Source of the DNA: Chrysiogenes arsenatis DSM 11915
Lineage (GTDB): Bacteria > Chrysiogenota > Chrysiogenetes > Chrysiogenales > Chrysiogenaceae
Reading direction: 5' to 3'
Assembly: GCF_000469585.1 (NCBI RefSeq)
Contig: NZ_AWNK01000009.1
Location: 1 to 64,000, forward strand
Length of the DNA: 64,000 nt
Below the pieces are notes generated by a model. That model did not search any database. It was not told the origin of the DNA and saw nothing but the letters and a program-made list of their open reading frames with translations. Position numbers and translations under genes: made by a program. Below are positions 36,168 to 46,041 of the stretch, in pieces (positions within the stretch are counted from its first letter, which is position 1; every line of letters begins with the position of its first letter).

Positions 36168-37682
36168 ATGCGTACCGTAAGTCGTACAGTCGGCATTCTT
36201 CTTGCTCTTGTCGTGATTATTGTTGTGGCAGTCAAGATGTATGCCGGTTCTGTGATTAAACTCGCTGTTGAAACGGAAGGTTCCAAGCAGCTGGGAGCGA
36301 AAGTTGATGTTGCCAGTGCATCAATGACGTTTTTCCCTGTCGGTGTTGAACTGTTTGGCGTCCAAGCGACCGACCCGACGAACCCCATGAAAAATATGGT
36401 TGAAGCGAAGCGCATTGCTGCCCGTGTCGAAATCGCACCCCTCTTTCAACAAAAAGTGGTTATTCCCGAAGCGTTTCTTGATAATTTACTATTTAACACC
36501 GATCGCGCACACTCAGGCGCACTTCCAGGTGTTTCTGCCGCGCCAAGAATGCCTGCACTTTCTTTGACACTTCCTGACCCCGCTACAATTATCGCCCAAC
36601 TTGATCTTGAAACACTGCGTGTTGTGCAGGCGCTTCAAGATGAACTTGCCAGTGGTAAAGAACAATGGATGGCGAATGTCGCGCAACTTACAAATACCGC
36701 AAAAATAGATTCTTGGAAAAAACGGACGGATGATATCCGCGCCAATGCGTCCGGTGGAGCTGCGAAAACGGTTCAGGCTATCAGCGAGGCGCAGCAAATT
36801 CTGAAAGAGGTGCAGGGAGAGTTTCAGGCACTTGACTCTACCGAAAAGCAATTTCGGAGTGATGTAGCCCGTTGGCAACAATTGGCGCTAGCGGCATCCA
36901 AAGCGCCAGCGGCTGACTTGCAGGCCATTAAAACACGTTTCCCTTTCAATGCCGCTGGGGCAACTGCCTTAGGTGAAATTCTCCTTGGTCAGGAAATTCG
37001 CCCGTGGGTTGAGCGTCTGGCGCCATTCTTTGAAGCGAAAGAACCACAAGCGCCATCCGAAAACCCTTGGGTGGTCTTTGTTAATCAATTAAATGCAACT
37101 GCAAGCCATGACGGTGGCACACTTGCACTAACAGTGCGCGGTATCAGCACAGAAACCGTGATGAGCACTCCCGTTGCTGTACTGCTTAATGCGGAAAACT
37201 TCGGCATCCTCAGTGCTCTGAGCGGCGAAGGGGAGTTTAGCGCGGCGAATATCAGAGCAAAATTTAACGGTGCACTTGCCTCGCAAGCCTTTGCCGATAA
37301 AATCACTGTATCGCAACCACTGGTAGCCAGAGCACTACAGGGAGCGCTTAAGGCTCAACCGAGAGTACCAATTGAAGCTGAACTGACTGGCAACTGGGAT
37401 CAATATGCTTTGCGGATTCGTTCCGCAATTGACCAAATCGCGGGACAGGCATTAAATAACGCTCTCAATCAACAGCGCAAAGAGTGGGAAGGTAAAATAC
37501 AAAGCGCCATTACCAGCGCAACGAGTGGCGATTTGCAAACGCTACGCCAAGAGCTGAGTGACATGCAAAATTTACAACAGCACTTTACCAATCAACGTAC
37601 TTCACTCAAGGAACTAGAGACGCAACTGATGTCAATTGGCAAAGGTGGGTCTCGAGTCAATATAAAAAATCTATTCCGGTAA
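36168..37682 (+). CDS. TIGR03545-type AsmA-like inner-membrane protein
   Basis: The 504-residue protein starts with a single membrane helix (about residues 8-25, ILLALVVIIVVAVKMYA). The segment after it (LGAKVDVASASMTFFPVGVELFGVQATDP) strongly resembles the TIGR03545 family of uncharacterised AsmA-like envelope proteins. Long helical, Gln/Ala-rich regions fill the middle and the C terminus (about 180-290 and 430-500). The start at 36168 follows CGGAGG. TIGR03545 genes usually sit beside a DUF2062/TIGR03546 partner; none is seen here. A role in lipid or envelope transport is family inference only. Confidence 0.75.
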   Translation: MRTVSRTVGILLALVVIIVVAVKMYAGSVIKLAVETEGSKQLGAKVDVASASMTFFPVGVELFGVQATDPTNPMKNMVEAKRIAARVEIAPLFQQKVVIPEAFLDNLLFNTDRAHSGALPGVSAAPRMPALSLTLPDPATIIAQLDLETLRVVQALQDELASGKEQWMANVAQLTNTAKIDSWKKRTDDIRANASGGAAKTVQAISEAQQILKEVQGEFQALDSTEKQFRSDVARWQQLALAASKAPAADLQAIKTRFPFNAAGATALGEILLGQEIRPWVERLAPFFEAKEPQAPSENPWVVFVNQLNATASHDGGTLALTVRGISTETVMSTPVAVLLNAENFGILSALSGEGEFSAANIRAKFNGALASQAFADKITVSQPLVARALQGALKAQPRVPIEAELTGNWDQYALRIRSAIDQIAGQALNNALNQQRKEWEGKIQSAITSATSGDLQTLRQELSDMQNLQQHFTNQRTSLKELETQLMSIGKGGSRVNIKNLFR

Positions 37683-37725
37683 GAGTCTAATCCGCCGGAG
37701 TTACATCCCTTATTCAGGAGCTTTC

Positions 37726-40700
37726 ATGTCATTTCAACCACGCGGTGCGCTTCTCAAACAGTGCGCCGCAAACGCTATTCTTTGTCTTGATGGTGCCACT
37801 GGAACAGCTTTACAAAATTATCAGCTCACGGCAGCTGATTTTGGTGGTGAAGCGTTGGATGGGTGCAATGAGCACCTCGTGCTGACGCGCCCTGATGTCG
37901 TGCAGGATGTTCATCGCCGCTATCTTGAGGCGGGTGCCGATATTATTGAAACGAATTCTTTTGGCAGTACGGCGGTTGTCCTGCGCGAATATGGACTCGA
38001 AAATCAGGTGGAAATTCTCAACGTTACGGCGGCACGTTTGGCGCGTGAAATAGCGGAACAGTATTCTACACCAGAAAAACCACGGTTTGTCGCCGGTTCT
38101 ATGGGGCCAACTTCGAAGTCGTTGTGTATTACGGGTGGCATCACGTTCGCTGAACTTATCACGGCGTTTGCCGATCAAGCCGCCGCCTTACTGCGCGGTG
38201 GTGTCGACTATCTGCTCCTTGAAACGTGGCAGGATACGCTGAACCTCAAAGCAGCCTTGATCGGTTGTACGCAGGCGATGCAGACAACGGGGTTGGAAGC
38301 ACCGATTGCCGTCAGTATCACCATTGAACCGATGGGAACGATGCTGGCGGGTCAAGGGGTGGAAGCGCTCTATACCGCGATTGGTCATTATCCACTGCTC
38401 TATGTTGGTCTGAATTGTGCCACGGGGCCGGAGTTTATGACCGACCATATTCGCACGTTGAGCGAAATGGCAACCTGTGGTGTGGCGTGTGTGCCGAATG
38501 CGGGTCTGCCCGATGAGCAGGGAATTTATCAGCAATCCCCAGCCGATTTTACCGCTAAAATTGTTGATTTTGCCCGTCATGGCTGGCTGAATTTTGTGGG
38601 CGGTTGCTGTGGCACGACCGACAAACACATTGCAGCATTGAGCCATGCTATTGCCAATCAACAACCCCGCTGCGCACCAGCGCGCCGTCCCGATGGGTTA
38701 TCGGGCATCGACTACCTCCCCTTGCAGGCTGGTGAGTTGTATTTGATTGGTGAACGGACGAACGTAATCGGATCGCGCAAGTTTAAACGGCTGATTGCGG
38801 ATGAGAATATAGACGAAGCGGTTGAAGTGGCGCGGAAGCAAGTGCGCTCAGGCGCACATATCATTGATATCTGCCTTGCTAATCCTGATCGTGATGAATT
38901 TACCGATATGCAAACCTTTCTCTCGGTGCTCATGCATCGTGTGAAAGTGCCGCTGATGATCGATTCCACCGATCCGGCGGTGATTGCGATGGCGCTGCAA
39001 TATTGCCAAGGGCGCGGCATTATTAACTCGATTAACCTTGAGCAGGGGGAAGAGCGTTTCGGGCAGATTATCCCCTTGATCCGGCAATTTGGAGCCGCTG
39101 TTGTGGTGGGGACGATCGACGAAGATCCTGAACATGGTATGGCAGTGACCGTTGAACGGAAACTGGAGATTGCCGAGCGCAGTTATCAACTTTTGACGGA
39201 GCACTATGGCTTGCAGCCGGAAGATATTATCTTCGATCCGCTCGTCTTTCCCGTGGCGACCGGTGATGTTAATTACCGCTTGGCGGCTAAGGCAACGATT
39301 GACGCTATCCGCCTGATACGCCAGAAGTTTCCACGTTGTCATATCACGATTGGGCTTTCGAACGTCTCCTTTGGTCTGCCACCCGCCGCACGCGAAATTG
39401 TCAATTCAATATTCCTGCATCACTGTGTCGATGCGGGGCTAAATATGCCGATCATCAACACCGAAATGATGGTGCGCTACAGCTCAATTGCGCCGGAAGA
39501 TAAACAATTGGCTGAAGATTTGCTCTTTGCGCGAACCGATGATCCGATCACTCCTTTGGCAGCCAAGTTCAAGGATCGTTCGGCGGCGGCCAAGAGTGTG
39601 GTGCATAATGAACACCTCAGCATCGAAGAAAAACTGGTGAGTAATATTGTTGAAGGATCGAAAGAGGAGTTAGTGGCACGACTCGAAGCGGCCTGTGCCA
39701 AATATCGCCCGCTTGAAATTATCAATGGCCCGTTGATGGAAGGGATGGCGACGGTCGGTAAACTCTTTAATGAAAACCAGTTAATTGTTGCCGAAGTGTT
39801 GCAATCTGCCGAAGTAATGAAGGCCGCAGTCGACTATCTTTCGCCGAAACTCGATAAATCCGAAACGGTACACCGTGGCACGATGGTGCTGGCAACGGTC
39901 AAGGGCGATGTGCACGATATCGGAAAAAATCTCGTCGATATTATCCTGACAAATAATGGTTTTAAGGTGATCAATCTGGGGATTAAAATCCCATCTGAAA
40001 CGATTCTGGCGGCAGTGCGTGAACACTCGCCGGACTTTATCGGTTTAAGCGGATTGCTCGTCCGCTCGGCACAACAGATGATAGCGACCGCTTCAGACTT
40101 GCGCGATGCTGGGATCAATGTTCCGATTTTCGTCGGTGGTGCGGCGTTATCAGAAAACTTCGCGGCCAATCGTATTCAGCCGGAATATAACGGCACGGTT
40201 ATTTACAGTAAAGATCCGATGGAGTGTTTTGCCACGGCGCAGCGGCTTATTGATCCAAACTTGCGTGCTGATTTTGAAGCGGAACTGAGCGAAGTGCGTC
40301 AAGCCAGAGCTTCCAGTAAAAAAGCCACGCCACAGGTTACGCCAACAATACCGGCGACCATTGCCGAAATAACGCCACCGACTCCGCCGGATTTTGAGCG
40401 ACACATCGTGACGGTCAAAGGAGATCAAATTCGTGAGATTTTTGAGTATATCAACCCTGCCATGCTTTTTGGCAAACACCTTGGCTTCAAAGGGTACACG
40501 CAAGCGCTTGAGAGCGGTGATCCGAAAGCGCTGAAATTACGCGACAGTGTGCAGGTGTTACTCGATGAATTGGTAGCAAATCCTGCGGTGCAACTGCAAG
40601 GGGTCTATCAGTATTACCGTGCGCAACGGACGCAGCCGGAAACCGTTACGATTTATGTGGGCGAAGCGACAAAACGCGAACTTCGCTTCCCGCGCGATGA

Positions 40701-41148
40701 ACGACAGGGGATTTCGCTGGCCGATTACCACCGTGCCGAGGGTGGTGACAACCTCGCGCTGATGGCCGTTACAGCAGGAGCAACGTTTTCTCAATTAGCT
40801 TTGGCGGCAAAAGATCAGGGCGAGTATTTACGCAGTCATATTATTTGGTCGTTGGCGCTCGAACTAGCAGAAGGCTTTGCCGAATGGCTCCATTATCGCT
40901 TACGGGCGGCATGGGGCATTGGTGAGTGTTGTGTGCACTCCAAACAGGAACTTTTCAGCGCGAAATACCGTGGGCGGCGGTATGCTCCAGGCTATCCAGC
41001 AATTCCCGACATGGCACGGCAACGCGATATTTTTGCTCTGCTTGCGCCGGAAGAAATTGGCATAACATTAACCGAAAGCGACATGATGGATCCAGAAGCA
41101 AGCGTATCGTGTGTCGTGCTCCACCATCCACAGGCAAAGTATTTTTAA
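37726..41148 (+). CDS. metH: Cobalamin-dependent methionine synthase
   Basis: The 1140-residue four-module enzyme transfers methyl from methyltetrahydrofolate to homocysteine through B12. The homocysteine module (about 10-320) has zinc ligands Cys231 and Cys294/Cys295 in GGCCGTT. The pterin module spans about 340-600 (IGERTNVIGSRKF). The cap and B12 module, about 640-880, has KGDVHDIGKN with His730 as the cobalt ligand. The C-terminal SAM-binding reactivation module, about 900-1140, is present (RYAPGYPAIPD). All modules are intact, so this should be a self-sufficient MetH. CAGGAG precedes the ATG. No B12 or SAM riboswitch fits in the 43-base gap upstream. Confidence 0.98.
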   Translation: MSFQPRGALLKQCAANAILCLDGATGTALQNYQLTAADFGGEALDGCNEHLVLTRPDVVQDVHRRYLEAGADIIETNSFGSTAVVLREYGLENQVEILNVTAARLAREIAEQYSTPEKPRFVAGSMGPTSKSLCITGGITFAELITAFADQAAALLRGGVDYLLLETWQDTLNLKAALIGCTQAMQTTGLEAPIAVSITIEPMGTMLAGQGVEALYTAIGHYPLLYVGLNCATGPEFMTDHIRTLSEMATCGVACVPNAGLPDEQGIYQQSPADFTAKIVDFARHGWLNFVGGCCGTTDKHIAALSHAIANQQPRCAPARRPDGLSGIDYLPLQAGELYLIGERTNVIGSRKFKRLIADENIDEAVEVARKQVRSGAHIIDICLANPDRDEFTDMQTFLSVLMHRVKVPLMIDSTDPAVIAMALQYCQGRGIINSINLEQGEERFGQIIPLIRQFGAAVVVGTIDEDPEHGMAVTVERKLEIAERSYQLLTEHYGLQPEDIIFDPLVFPVATGDVNYRLAAKATIDAIRLIRQKFPRCHITIGLSNVSFGLPPAAREIVNSIFLHHCVDAGLNMPIINTEMMVRYSSIAPEDKQLAEDLLFARTDDPITPLAAKFKDRSAAAKSVVHNEHLSIEEKLVSNIVEGSKEELVARLEAACAKYRPLEIINGPLMEGMATVGKLFNENQLIVAEVLQSAEVMKAAVDYLSPKLDKSETVHRGTMVLATVKGDVHDIGKNLVDIILTNNGFKVINLGIKIPSETILAAVREHSPDFIGLSGLLVRSAQQMIATASDLRDAGINVPIFVGGAALSENFAANRIQPEYNGTVIYSKDPMECFATAQRLIDPNLRADFEAELSEVRQARASSKKATPQVTPTIPATIAEITPPTPPDFERHIVTVKGDQIREIFEYINPAMLFGKHLGFKGYTQALESGDPKALKLRDSVQVLLDELVANPAVQLQGVYQYYRAQRTQPETVTIYVGEATKRELRFPRDERQGISLADYHRAEGGDNLALMAVTAGATFSQLALAAKDQGEYLRSHIIWSLALELAEGFAEWLHYRLRAAWGIGECCVHSKQELFSAKYRGRRYAPGYPAIPDMARQRDIFALLAPEEIGITLTESDMMDPEASVSCVVLHHPQAKYF

Positions 41149-41160
41149 CTACTTGAGAGT

Positions 41161-41195
41161 AAAAAGGCCGTATCGCAGAGGATACGGCCTTTTTT
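41161..41195. terminator. Bidirectional rho-independent terminator between metH and a convergent operon
   Basis: A 14-base perfect stem (arms at 41161-41174 and 41181-41194) with a six-base GCAGAG loop ends in a T tract on the plus strand and, through its leading A run, on the minus strand. It lies 12 bases after metH and two bases from the stop codon of the converging gene. Confidence 0.9.
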
Positions 41196-41196
41196 A

Positions 41197-42141
41197 CTAA
41201 CGACGACCGAAATATTTACTTTCCGGCGTTATCGACACGAGAAATTGATTGGCATTGGAAGCGACTCCATAAGGAGTGACCCCCGTACCTTCGGCGGTTG
41301 CCTCTATATAGAAGCCCGTTCCGGCTTGCAAAATATAGGGAATCCACAGGAGATCTGTGCGGATGGCACGTCCATCCCCTTTGACGGCAAAAAAGCTGTA
41401 CACTTCCATATCGTCTGTGTTGACTTTGCGTATGGAGGTCGCCATCCCCATTTCAGGAAGTTCAGCATTTTGACTCAACGACTGAAATTTAGCTGTGGTA
41501 ATTGCAAAAAGGCGCTCAAAGTTACCGGATGTTTTCGTTTGATTGGCTTTTTCAACACGGTTTGTACTCATTCGTACGAGGACATGTGTGGTGCCATTTT
41601 GGTAGTGATATAAAAACGGGGTGCGAATCGATGAATTAGCCGTCGAAAAAATCCCACTTTGATACGAAAATGGCTCAGGAAGCATGCCTGTTGCGACGCC
41701 AGGAATGATAACGGGCAGCGGCAACGGAGAAAAGCTGACTTCGCGCACCTCAAGACATGCATTTTCATGTGAAGGGGCAATACGCAAACTTACCGGTTGC
41801 AATGTGTTTTGGTCGAAAGTGTTGGTCGATGGGGTGAAGTTTTCGTTTTCAGACGTTTCGCGGTAGATGGCCAGCTCGTAAGTATCATTTGCAAGCGAGA
41901 GCATCAGCCGGACTTCACGTTCATAGATAATTTTTACTGGCGGGCCTGGCAGTTCCGATGTTTCAATTTCACTATAGACCGGGAAAAGTTCAGTGCTGTC
42001 AAACTGCACTGAATTGATGCCGATGCGCGATGATGAAATAGCGAACAATGAGGTTGAATCAGCCGTATCAAGTGTTATTCCATATGCGGAAGCGCTGAAC
42101 AGAGCGAGTGAAAGAGCGATACTTCTAATAATTATTGGCAT
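41197..42141 (-). CDS. Exported protein of unknown family (third gene of a three-gene operon)
   Basis: The 314-residue product has a signal peptide (RSIALSLALFSASAYG, cleavage near residue 22) and a beta-rich mature part without a recognised domain. One cysteine lies in the ENACLEVRE segment. Near its end it has GTGFYIEATAEGTGVTPYG and a final FGRR tail. Its start overlaps the end of the preceding exported protein by ten bases. Three consecutive overlapping exported proteins suggest that they work as one envelope complex, but the function is unknown. Confidence 0.7.
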   Translation of the reverse strand: MPIIIRSIALSLALFSASAYGITLDTADSTSLFAISSSRIGINSVQFDSTELFPVYSEIETSELPGPPVKIIYEREVRLMLSLANDTYELAIYRETSENENFTPSTNTFDQNTLQPVSLRIAPSHENACLEVREVSFSPLPLPVIIPGVATGMLPEPFSYQSGIFSTANSSIRTPFLYHYQNGTTHVLVRMSTNRVEKANQTKTSGNFERLFAITTAKFQSLSQNAELPEMGMATSIRKVNTDDMEVYSFFAVKGDGRAIRTDLLWIPYILQAGTGFYIEATAEGTGVTPYGVASNANQFLVSITPESKYFGRR

Positions 42142-43022
42142 AGCGGTTCCACCTTTGGCGCAAAAGTATACAGCAGGGTGTTGACGCGATTTTCGTTTTC
42201 ACCGTCCACCGTATTGGCATAGTCATAACTATTGGAATGCTTCATATCGAGTATAAAGTACGTGCAACGCAGCGAAGCATTCGTGGTCATTATTTTGGGG
42301 AATATAACAGCAGTACGGCGATATGAGTCGGCGTAAATTCGGTCAAGCTCCGTATCCACAAGATTCTCTTTTCCGCTCATTTCCCACATCACATATCTGG
42401 TATCAGCGAGATAGCCAGGATTTGGGGTAAACGATGTCGAAATAATCTTCTCTGCGTACTCTTTTTCATAGCGAGCAAGAACTTGGGAGAAGAGCGTCGT
42501 GTAATTATCATGCCCAATATTGATATACAGCGCCCCTTTCGGATAGGTATACAACGGTTTATTATGAATATTCGGGATAATTTCTTTCGGAATTTCTTCT
42601 GGTTCCGCATCCAGAAAATGGAGCGAATCCTTCGTGCGTGTGCTGATAGTAAACAATCCCCGTAAATCTATTTCAAAACGGGAATCGCTTGTCCACATTT
42701 CACCCTCTGGATTTGGTGGGCTAAGAAACTGCACTCTTTCGGGGGCAAAGCATTTTTGTTCCTGATTCCAGCCATAATCAATATTCGCCCGAATCACGTC
42801 CCCCGTGGGTGTTACGCCAGGGCTCGCACCACTTGCATCGCGCAAAACAACGCCCTGAGTCGTGACGATGGCAGCAACATCGCTATTTGTAAGTTCAAGC
42901 GTGTTAATCTGAATACTTCGTCCATCAATATAGCGTAAGCTCTCTTGCGTATCGGTCATCGTAAACGCTAAGACAGAAGAAAATCCGGCAAACAAAAAGA
43001 GAGTAATCATTATTGCACGCAT
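42132..43022 (-). CDS. Exported protein of unknown family (second gene of operon)
   Basis: The 296-residue product starts with a signal peptide (MITLFLFAGFSSVLAF). The mature protein is mixed alpha/beta and carries no motif I can name. Notable segments are DGRSIQINTLELTNSD, a KCFAPERVQFLSPPNPEGE stretch and a C-terminal CTYFILDMKHS, with a terminal PLCQ, giving three cysteines that could pair in the periplasm. The ATG at 43022 is preceded by GGAGGCGTT, which fixes the start. Its 5' end overlaps the lipoprotein gene upstream and its 3' end overlaps the next gene. Confidence 0.7.
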   Translation of the reverse strand: MRAIMITLFLFAGFSSVLAFTMTDTQESLRYIDGRSIQINTLELTNSDVAAIVTTQGVVLRDASGASPGVTPTGDVIRANIDYGWNQEQKCFAPERVQFLSPPNPEGEMWTSDSRFEIDLRGLFTISTRTKDSLHFLDAEPEEIPKEIIPNIHNKPLYTYPKGALYINIGHDNYTTLFSQVLARYEKEYAEKIISTSFTPNPGYLADTRYVMWEMSGKENLVDTELDRIYADSYRRTAVIFPKIMTTNASLRCTYFILDMKHSNSYDYANTVDGENENRVNTLLYTFAPKVEPLCQ

Positions 43023-43441
43023 AACGCCTCCGTGCTCGACTGCGTGCAAATGGTCACCTGATCACCATGAAAAACAATTTCATAATCAAGTTTCGTCCCA
43101 TCAGCACTGTATAAAATAGCTGATCCATACTTTTCGCCCGTTGCGGCCAGCGTGTTGACCGTATACAAATAATAATTACCGGACGAAGTAACCATCTGCC
43201 CTGACGCTTGCACGTCTCCACTGCCATTCGCCACCTCAGATACATCGCTCAGCGTTGTAACCGTGCCAACACCTGGCGTTGACGGAATCTGAGAGCCGAT
43301 TGCCATGCTCGTAACATAGGCTGATTGGGTCGGATTTGATGTGATTGGCTTGGGCGGAACGGTGTTAGCGCCTCCCCCACCGCCGCAGCCGCTAAGCAGC
43401 GCTCCGCAGAGGAGGAATCCATAAAGAGTCGTTTTTTGCAT
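43010..43441 (-). CDS. Small lipoprotein of unknown function (first gene of operon)
   Basis: The 143-residue lipoprotein has a signal with lipobox LLSGC, Cys19 being followed by five glycines, then a Pro/Thr linker. The globular part, about residues 45-143, is predicted beta-rich (NYYLYTVNTLAATGEKYGSAI). It ends with two cysteines that may form a disulfide (TICTQSSTEALCVQ). GAGAGG lies upstream of the chosen ATG; the open frame extends further but without a signal peptide. It is divergent from the RidA gene and leads the three-gene exported operon, overlapping the second gene by 13 bases. I do not recognise the family. Confidence 0.7.
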   Translation of the reverse strand: MQKTTLYGFLLCGALLSGCGGGGGANTVPPKPITSNPTQSAYVTSMAIGSQIPSTPGVGTVTTLSDVSEVANGSGDVQASGQMVTSSGNYYLYTVNTLAATGEKYGSAILYSADGTKLDYEIVFHGDQVTICTQSSTEALCVQ

Positions 43442-43574
43442 ACCGTAGAACCTCTCAAAATAGTAGGTATAAAGAAAGAAATGGCGTTGTATACAAGAAA
43501 GTCGTTGCGTCTCACACAGCGAACAGTTAGAAATAGCACCACTGTTTCGTATGATACTACCGGAGGATGATTTT

Positions 43575-43964
43575 ATGAACAAGCAGATTATCGCAACTGA
43601 CCAAGCACCCGCAGCTGTGGGGCCATATGAGCAAGCAATTGTGTACAATGGTGTGTTGTACGCTTCTGGCCAAATCCCACTGAATCTTGCTGGTGAAATG
43701 GTTGCGGGGGATGTGAGCGCTCAGGCACGTCAATGCCTAACGAATCTTCGTGCCGTATGCCAAGCCGCTGGAACTTCGCTTGAGAATGGGTTAAAAATTA
43801 CTATGTTTTTGACTGATATGAACGATTTTGCTGCTGTGAACGCCGTGTATATTGAGTTTTTCACCGGCGCAAAAGCTGCCCGATCTACCATTGCGGTGAA
43901 AGCACTACCAAAAGGTGCACTGGTCGAAATCGAAGGTATATTCGCTGTTCCAACGTCAAAATAA
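43575..43964 (+). CDS. RidA-family enamine/imine deaminase
   Basis: The 129-residue protein forms the trimeric RidA fold and hydrolyses reactive 2-aminoacrylate-type enamines made by PLP enzymes. Diagnostic segments are AVGPYEQAI, YASGQIPLN, the ARSTIAVKALPKGALVEIE stretch with the substrate-binding arginine and glutamate, and the middle NLRAVCQAAG. The start at 43575 is behind CGGAGGATG. It is the first gene of a plus-strand run toward argC, divergent from the exported-protein operon with 133 bases between. Confidence 0.95.
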   Translation: MNKQIIATDQAPAAVGPYEQAIVYNGVLYASGQIPLNLAGEMVAGDVSAQARQCLTNLRAVCQAAGTSLENGLKITMFLTDMNDFAAVNAVYIEFFTGAKAARSTIAVKALPKGALVEIEGIFAVPTSK

Positions 43965-43979
43965 TAGGAGACTCTATTG

Positions 43980-44960
43980 ATGAAAACAACATTCTGGATG
44001 ATCTGTAGCTCTTTATTTATACTTTTGATACTGGCCACGGATAGTTTTGCACGCCTTGGTAAAGGAGGCAGCTTCGGCCCACGGCAAAGCTCGCCGATGT
44101 TCAGTACACCCAAGAAAAGTGAACCAACGCAGGTACAGCGCCCTGCAACAACGCAGCCGCAAGTACAACGTCAGGCAGGCACTCCGGCGCGTGCTGGATT
44201 TTTTGGCGGTGGAATCGGTGGATTTCTTGTCGGTGGGATGATCGGTTCGCTCCTTTTAGGTGGCGTAGCCAGCGCGGCTGGTGGTGCTACTGGTGGCGTA
44301 GGACTACTTGACCTGATCTTCCTTGGCGCGATGGTTTTTTTCTTGGTGAAAGCTTACAAAAGTCGAACGCAAAACCGTCAGGATCCTAAAAGCGACCCAT
44401 GGAGCATTGGCTCACCACAGCAAGCGGAGCCGTTAACGGAGTCCGAAATAGAAGAAGTGCGCCCAACTGAAGCACAAAACCGAGATGTTGCTCGGTCGGC
44501 TGCGGTCTCAAGCGGTTTAGCGCATATTCGCCAGATGGATTCCGGATTCCGCGAAGATGAGTTTCTACGCGGGGCACAAGAAGCATTTACGATGTTGCAA
44601 ACTGCCAATGCAAATCGTGAGATTGAAAAAGTTGATTTCTTGCTCGATAGTGCTTTATTGCAGGATTTTATTCGATTGCAAAAAGAGGCTGAAGTACGCG
44701 AAGAGAAACACGCATTCGAACAACTTGAGATTCTTTCGGCGCAGATTGTCGAAGCGCTGCAACAGTCCGGTGCCGATTCTATTACTGTTGAGTTTACTTT
44801 TTCGGTTATCGATTTCACCTGCGATAAAGACGGGCGCATTATCGATGGCAGCATGGATCCTGCACAATTTACCGAATACTGGCGCTTTATGCGCAATATA
44901 GGTGATGAAGCGTGGCAGGTTATTTCGGTGTTACAACCTGAGGAATATAAAAAGTCATGA
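43980..44960 (+). CDS. Tim44-like domain membrane protein
   Basis: The 326-residue protein has a signal or membrane helix at the N terminus, a Pro/Gln-rich linker (about 30-70), and a glycine-rich hydrophobic region (GFFGGGIGGFLVGGMIGSLLLGG) plus a second helix near 118-135. The C-terminal cytosolic part, about 195-325, matches a Tim44-like domain (FREDEFLRGAQEAFTMLQ). Bacterial members are often uncharacterised membrane-associated proteins; the name does not imply mitochondrial-type import. ATG 43980 and TTG 43977 are both possible starts behind TAGGAG. The stop codon overlaps the argC start by four bases. Confidence 0.88.
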   Translation: MKTTFWMICSSLFILLILATDSFARLGKGGSFGPRQSSPMFSTPKKSEPTQVQRPATTQPQVQRQAGTPARAGFFGGGIGGFLVGGMIGSLLLGGVASAAGGATGGVGLLDLIFLGAMVFFLVKAYKSRTQNRQDPKSDPWSIGSPQQAEPLTESEIEEVRPTEAQNRDVARSAAVSSGLAHIRQMDSGFREDEFLRGAQEAFTMLQTANANREIEKVDFLLDSALLQDFIRLQKEAEVREEKHAFEQLEILSAQIVEALQQSGADSITVEFTFSVIDFTCDKDGRIIDGSMDPAQFTEYWRFMRNIGDEAWQVISVLQPEEYKKS

Positions 44961-45994
44961 TTAAAGCGGCTATTATCGGTGCAACTGGGTATACCGGAGC
45001 AGAATTGGTCAAGCTGTTGCTTGCGCATCCGGACGTTACATTGGTAGCGCTGACCAGTGAAAGTTCGGATGGAGAGCGGCTCATTGACCACTACCCTGCG
45101 CTTACCGGTCGTTGCTCGTTGCGTTTTCAGAAAAATGACCCGGACGCGATTGCGCCGCAGTGCGATGTTGTTTTCTTGGCGCTTCCCCATGGCGAAGCGA
45201 TGGCAAATGGTGTTGCTTATCGTGAGCGTGGTGTGAAAGTGGTCGACCTCAGTGCGGACTTTCGGCTCGATTGCCCCGAAATCTACCGCAAACACTACCA
45301 TCTGGAGCATGTCGGTGCTGCGTATTTATCACAAAAGGTCTATGGACTGCCTGAAATAAACCGCGAGAAAATCAAAGCGACATCACTGGTAGCAAATCCA
45401 GGTTGTTATCCGACCTGCTCTTTGCTGGGCTTAGCGCCAGCTTTGCAAAATAACTTTATTCTCCCTCGTGTGATTATTGATGCGAAAAGTGGCGTGAGTG
45501 GCGCGGGGAAGAAACCGAGCACTAAAACCCATTTCGTCGAAGTGAATGAAGGATTTAGCGCATATGGTGTTGGTACACATCGTCATCATCCCGAGATAGT
45601 GCAGGAAATGGGGAAGTTGATAGGGACTGCGCCCAGTGTGGTCTTTACGCCACACCTGCTCCCGATGAGCCGTGGGATGCTTTGCACGTCCTATGCAGAT
45701 CTTGCTGGTGGCGTGAGCGCTGCCCAAATCGTTGACGCGTATCAAACATTTTGTGCACATGAACCTTTTGTCCATTTTCTCGGGCGTGACTGTTTCCCTA
45801 ATGCCAAAGACGTCCGCGGCTCAAATAACTGCTTTATCGGAGTGCATATCGACGAAAATACCCAACGGTTGATCGTGATAAGTGTCATCGATAATCTAGT
45901 CAAAGGAGCGTCGGGGGCAGCCGTGCAAAATATGAACCTGATGTTTGGGATAGAGGAAACGACAGCATTGCTCCATTGTGGACAAGTGTTGTAA
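44957..45994 (+). CDS. argC: N-acetyl-gamma-glutamyl-phosphate reductase
   Basis: The 345-residue enzyme performs the NADPH-dependent third step of arginine synthesis. The Rossmann motif is IIGATGYTGAEL, the catalytic cysteine is Cys150 in NPGCYPT, and the general-base histidine lies in THRHHPEI. The full length and the FTPHLLPMSRGML segment match ArgC type 1. It is translationally coupled to the Tim44-domain gene, an unusual operon partner; no other arg genes are in the window. Confidence 0.97.
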   Translation: MIKAAIIGATGYTGAELVKLLLAHPDVTLVALTSESSDGERLIDHYPALTGRCSLRFQKNDPDAIAPQCDVVFLALPHGEAMANGVAYRERGVKVVDLSADFRLDCPEIYRKHYHLEHVGAAYLSQKVYGLPEINREKIKATSLVANPGCYPTCSLLGLAPALQNNFILPRVIIDAKSGVSGAGKKPSTKTHFVEVNEGFSAYGVGTHRHHPEIVQEMGKLIGTAPSVVFTPHLLPMSRGMLCTSYADLAGGVSAAQIVDAYQTFCAHEPFVHFLGRDCFPNAKDVRGSNNCFIGVHIDENTQRLIVISVIDNLVKGASGAAVQNMNLMFGIEETTALLHCGQVL

Positions 45995-46041
45995 CGTAGT
46001 AAATGTCTATTAAGTACACTGTAAATATGGAGGCCTTTGTT

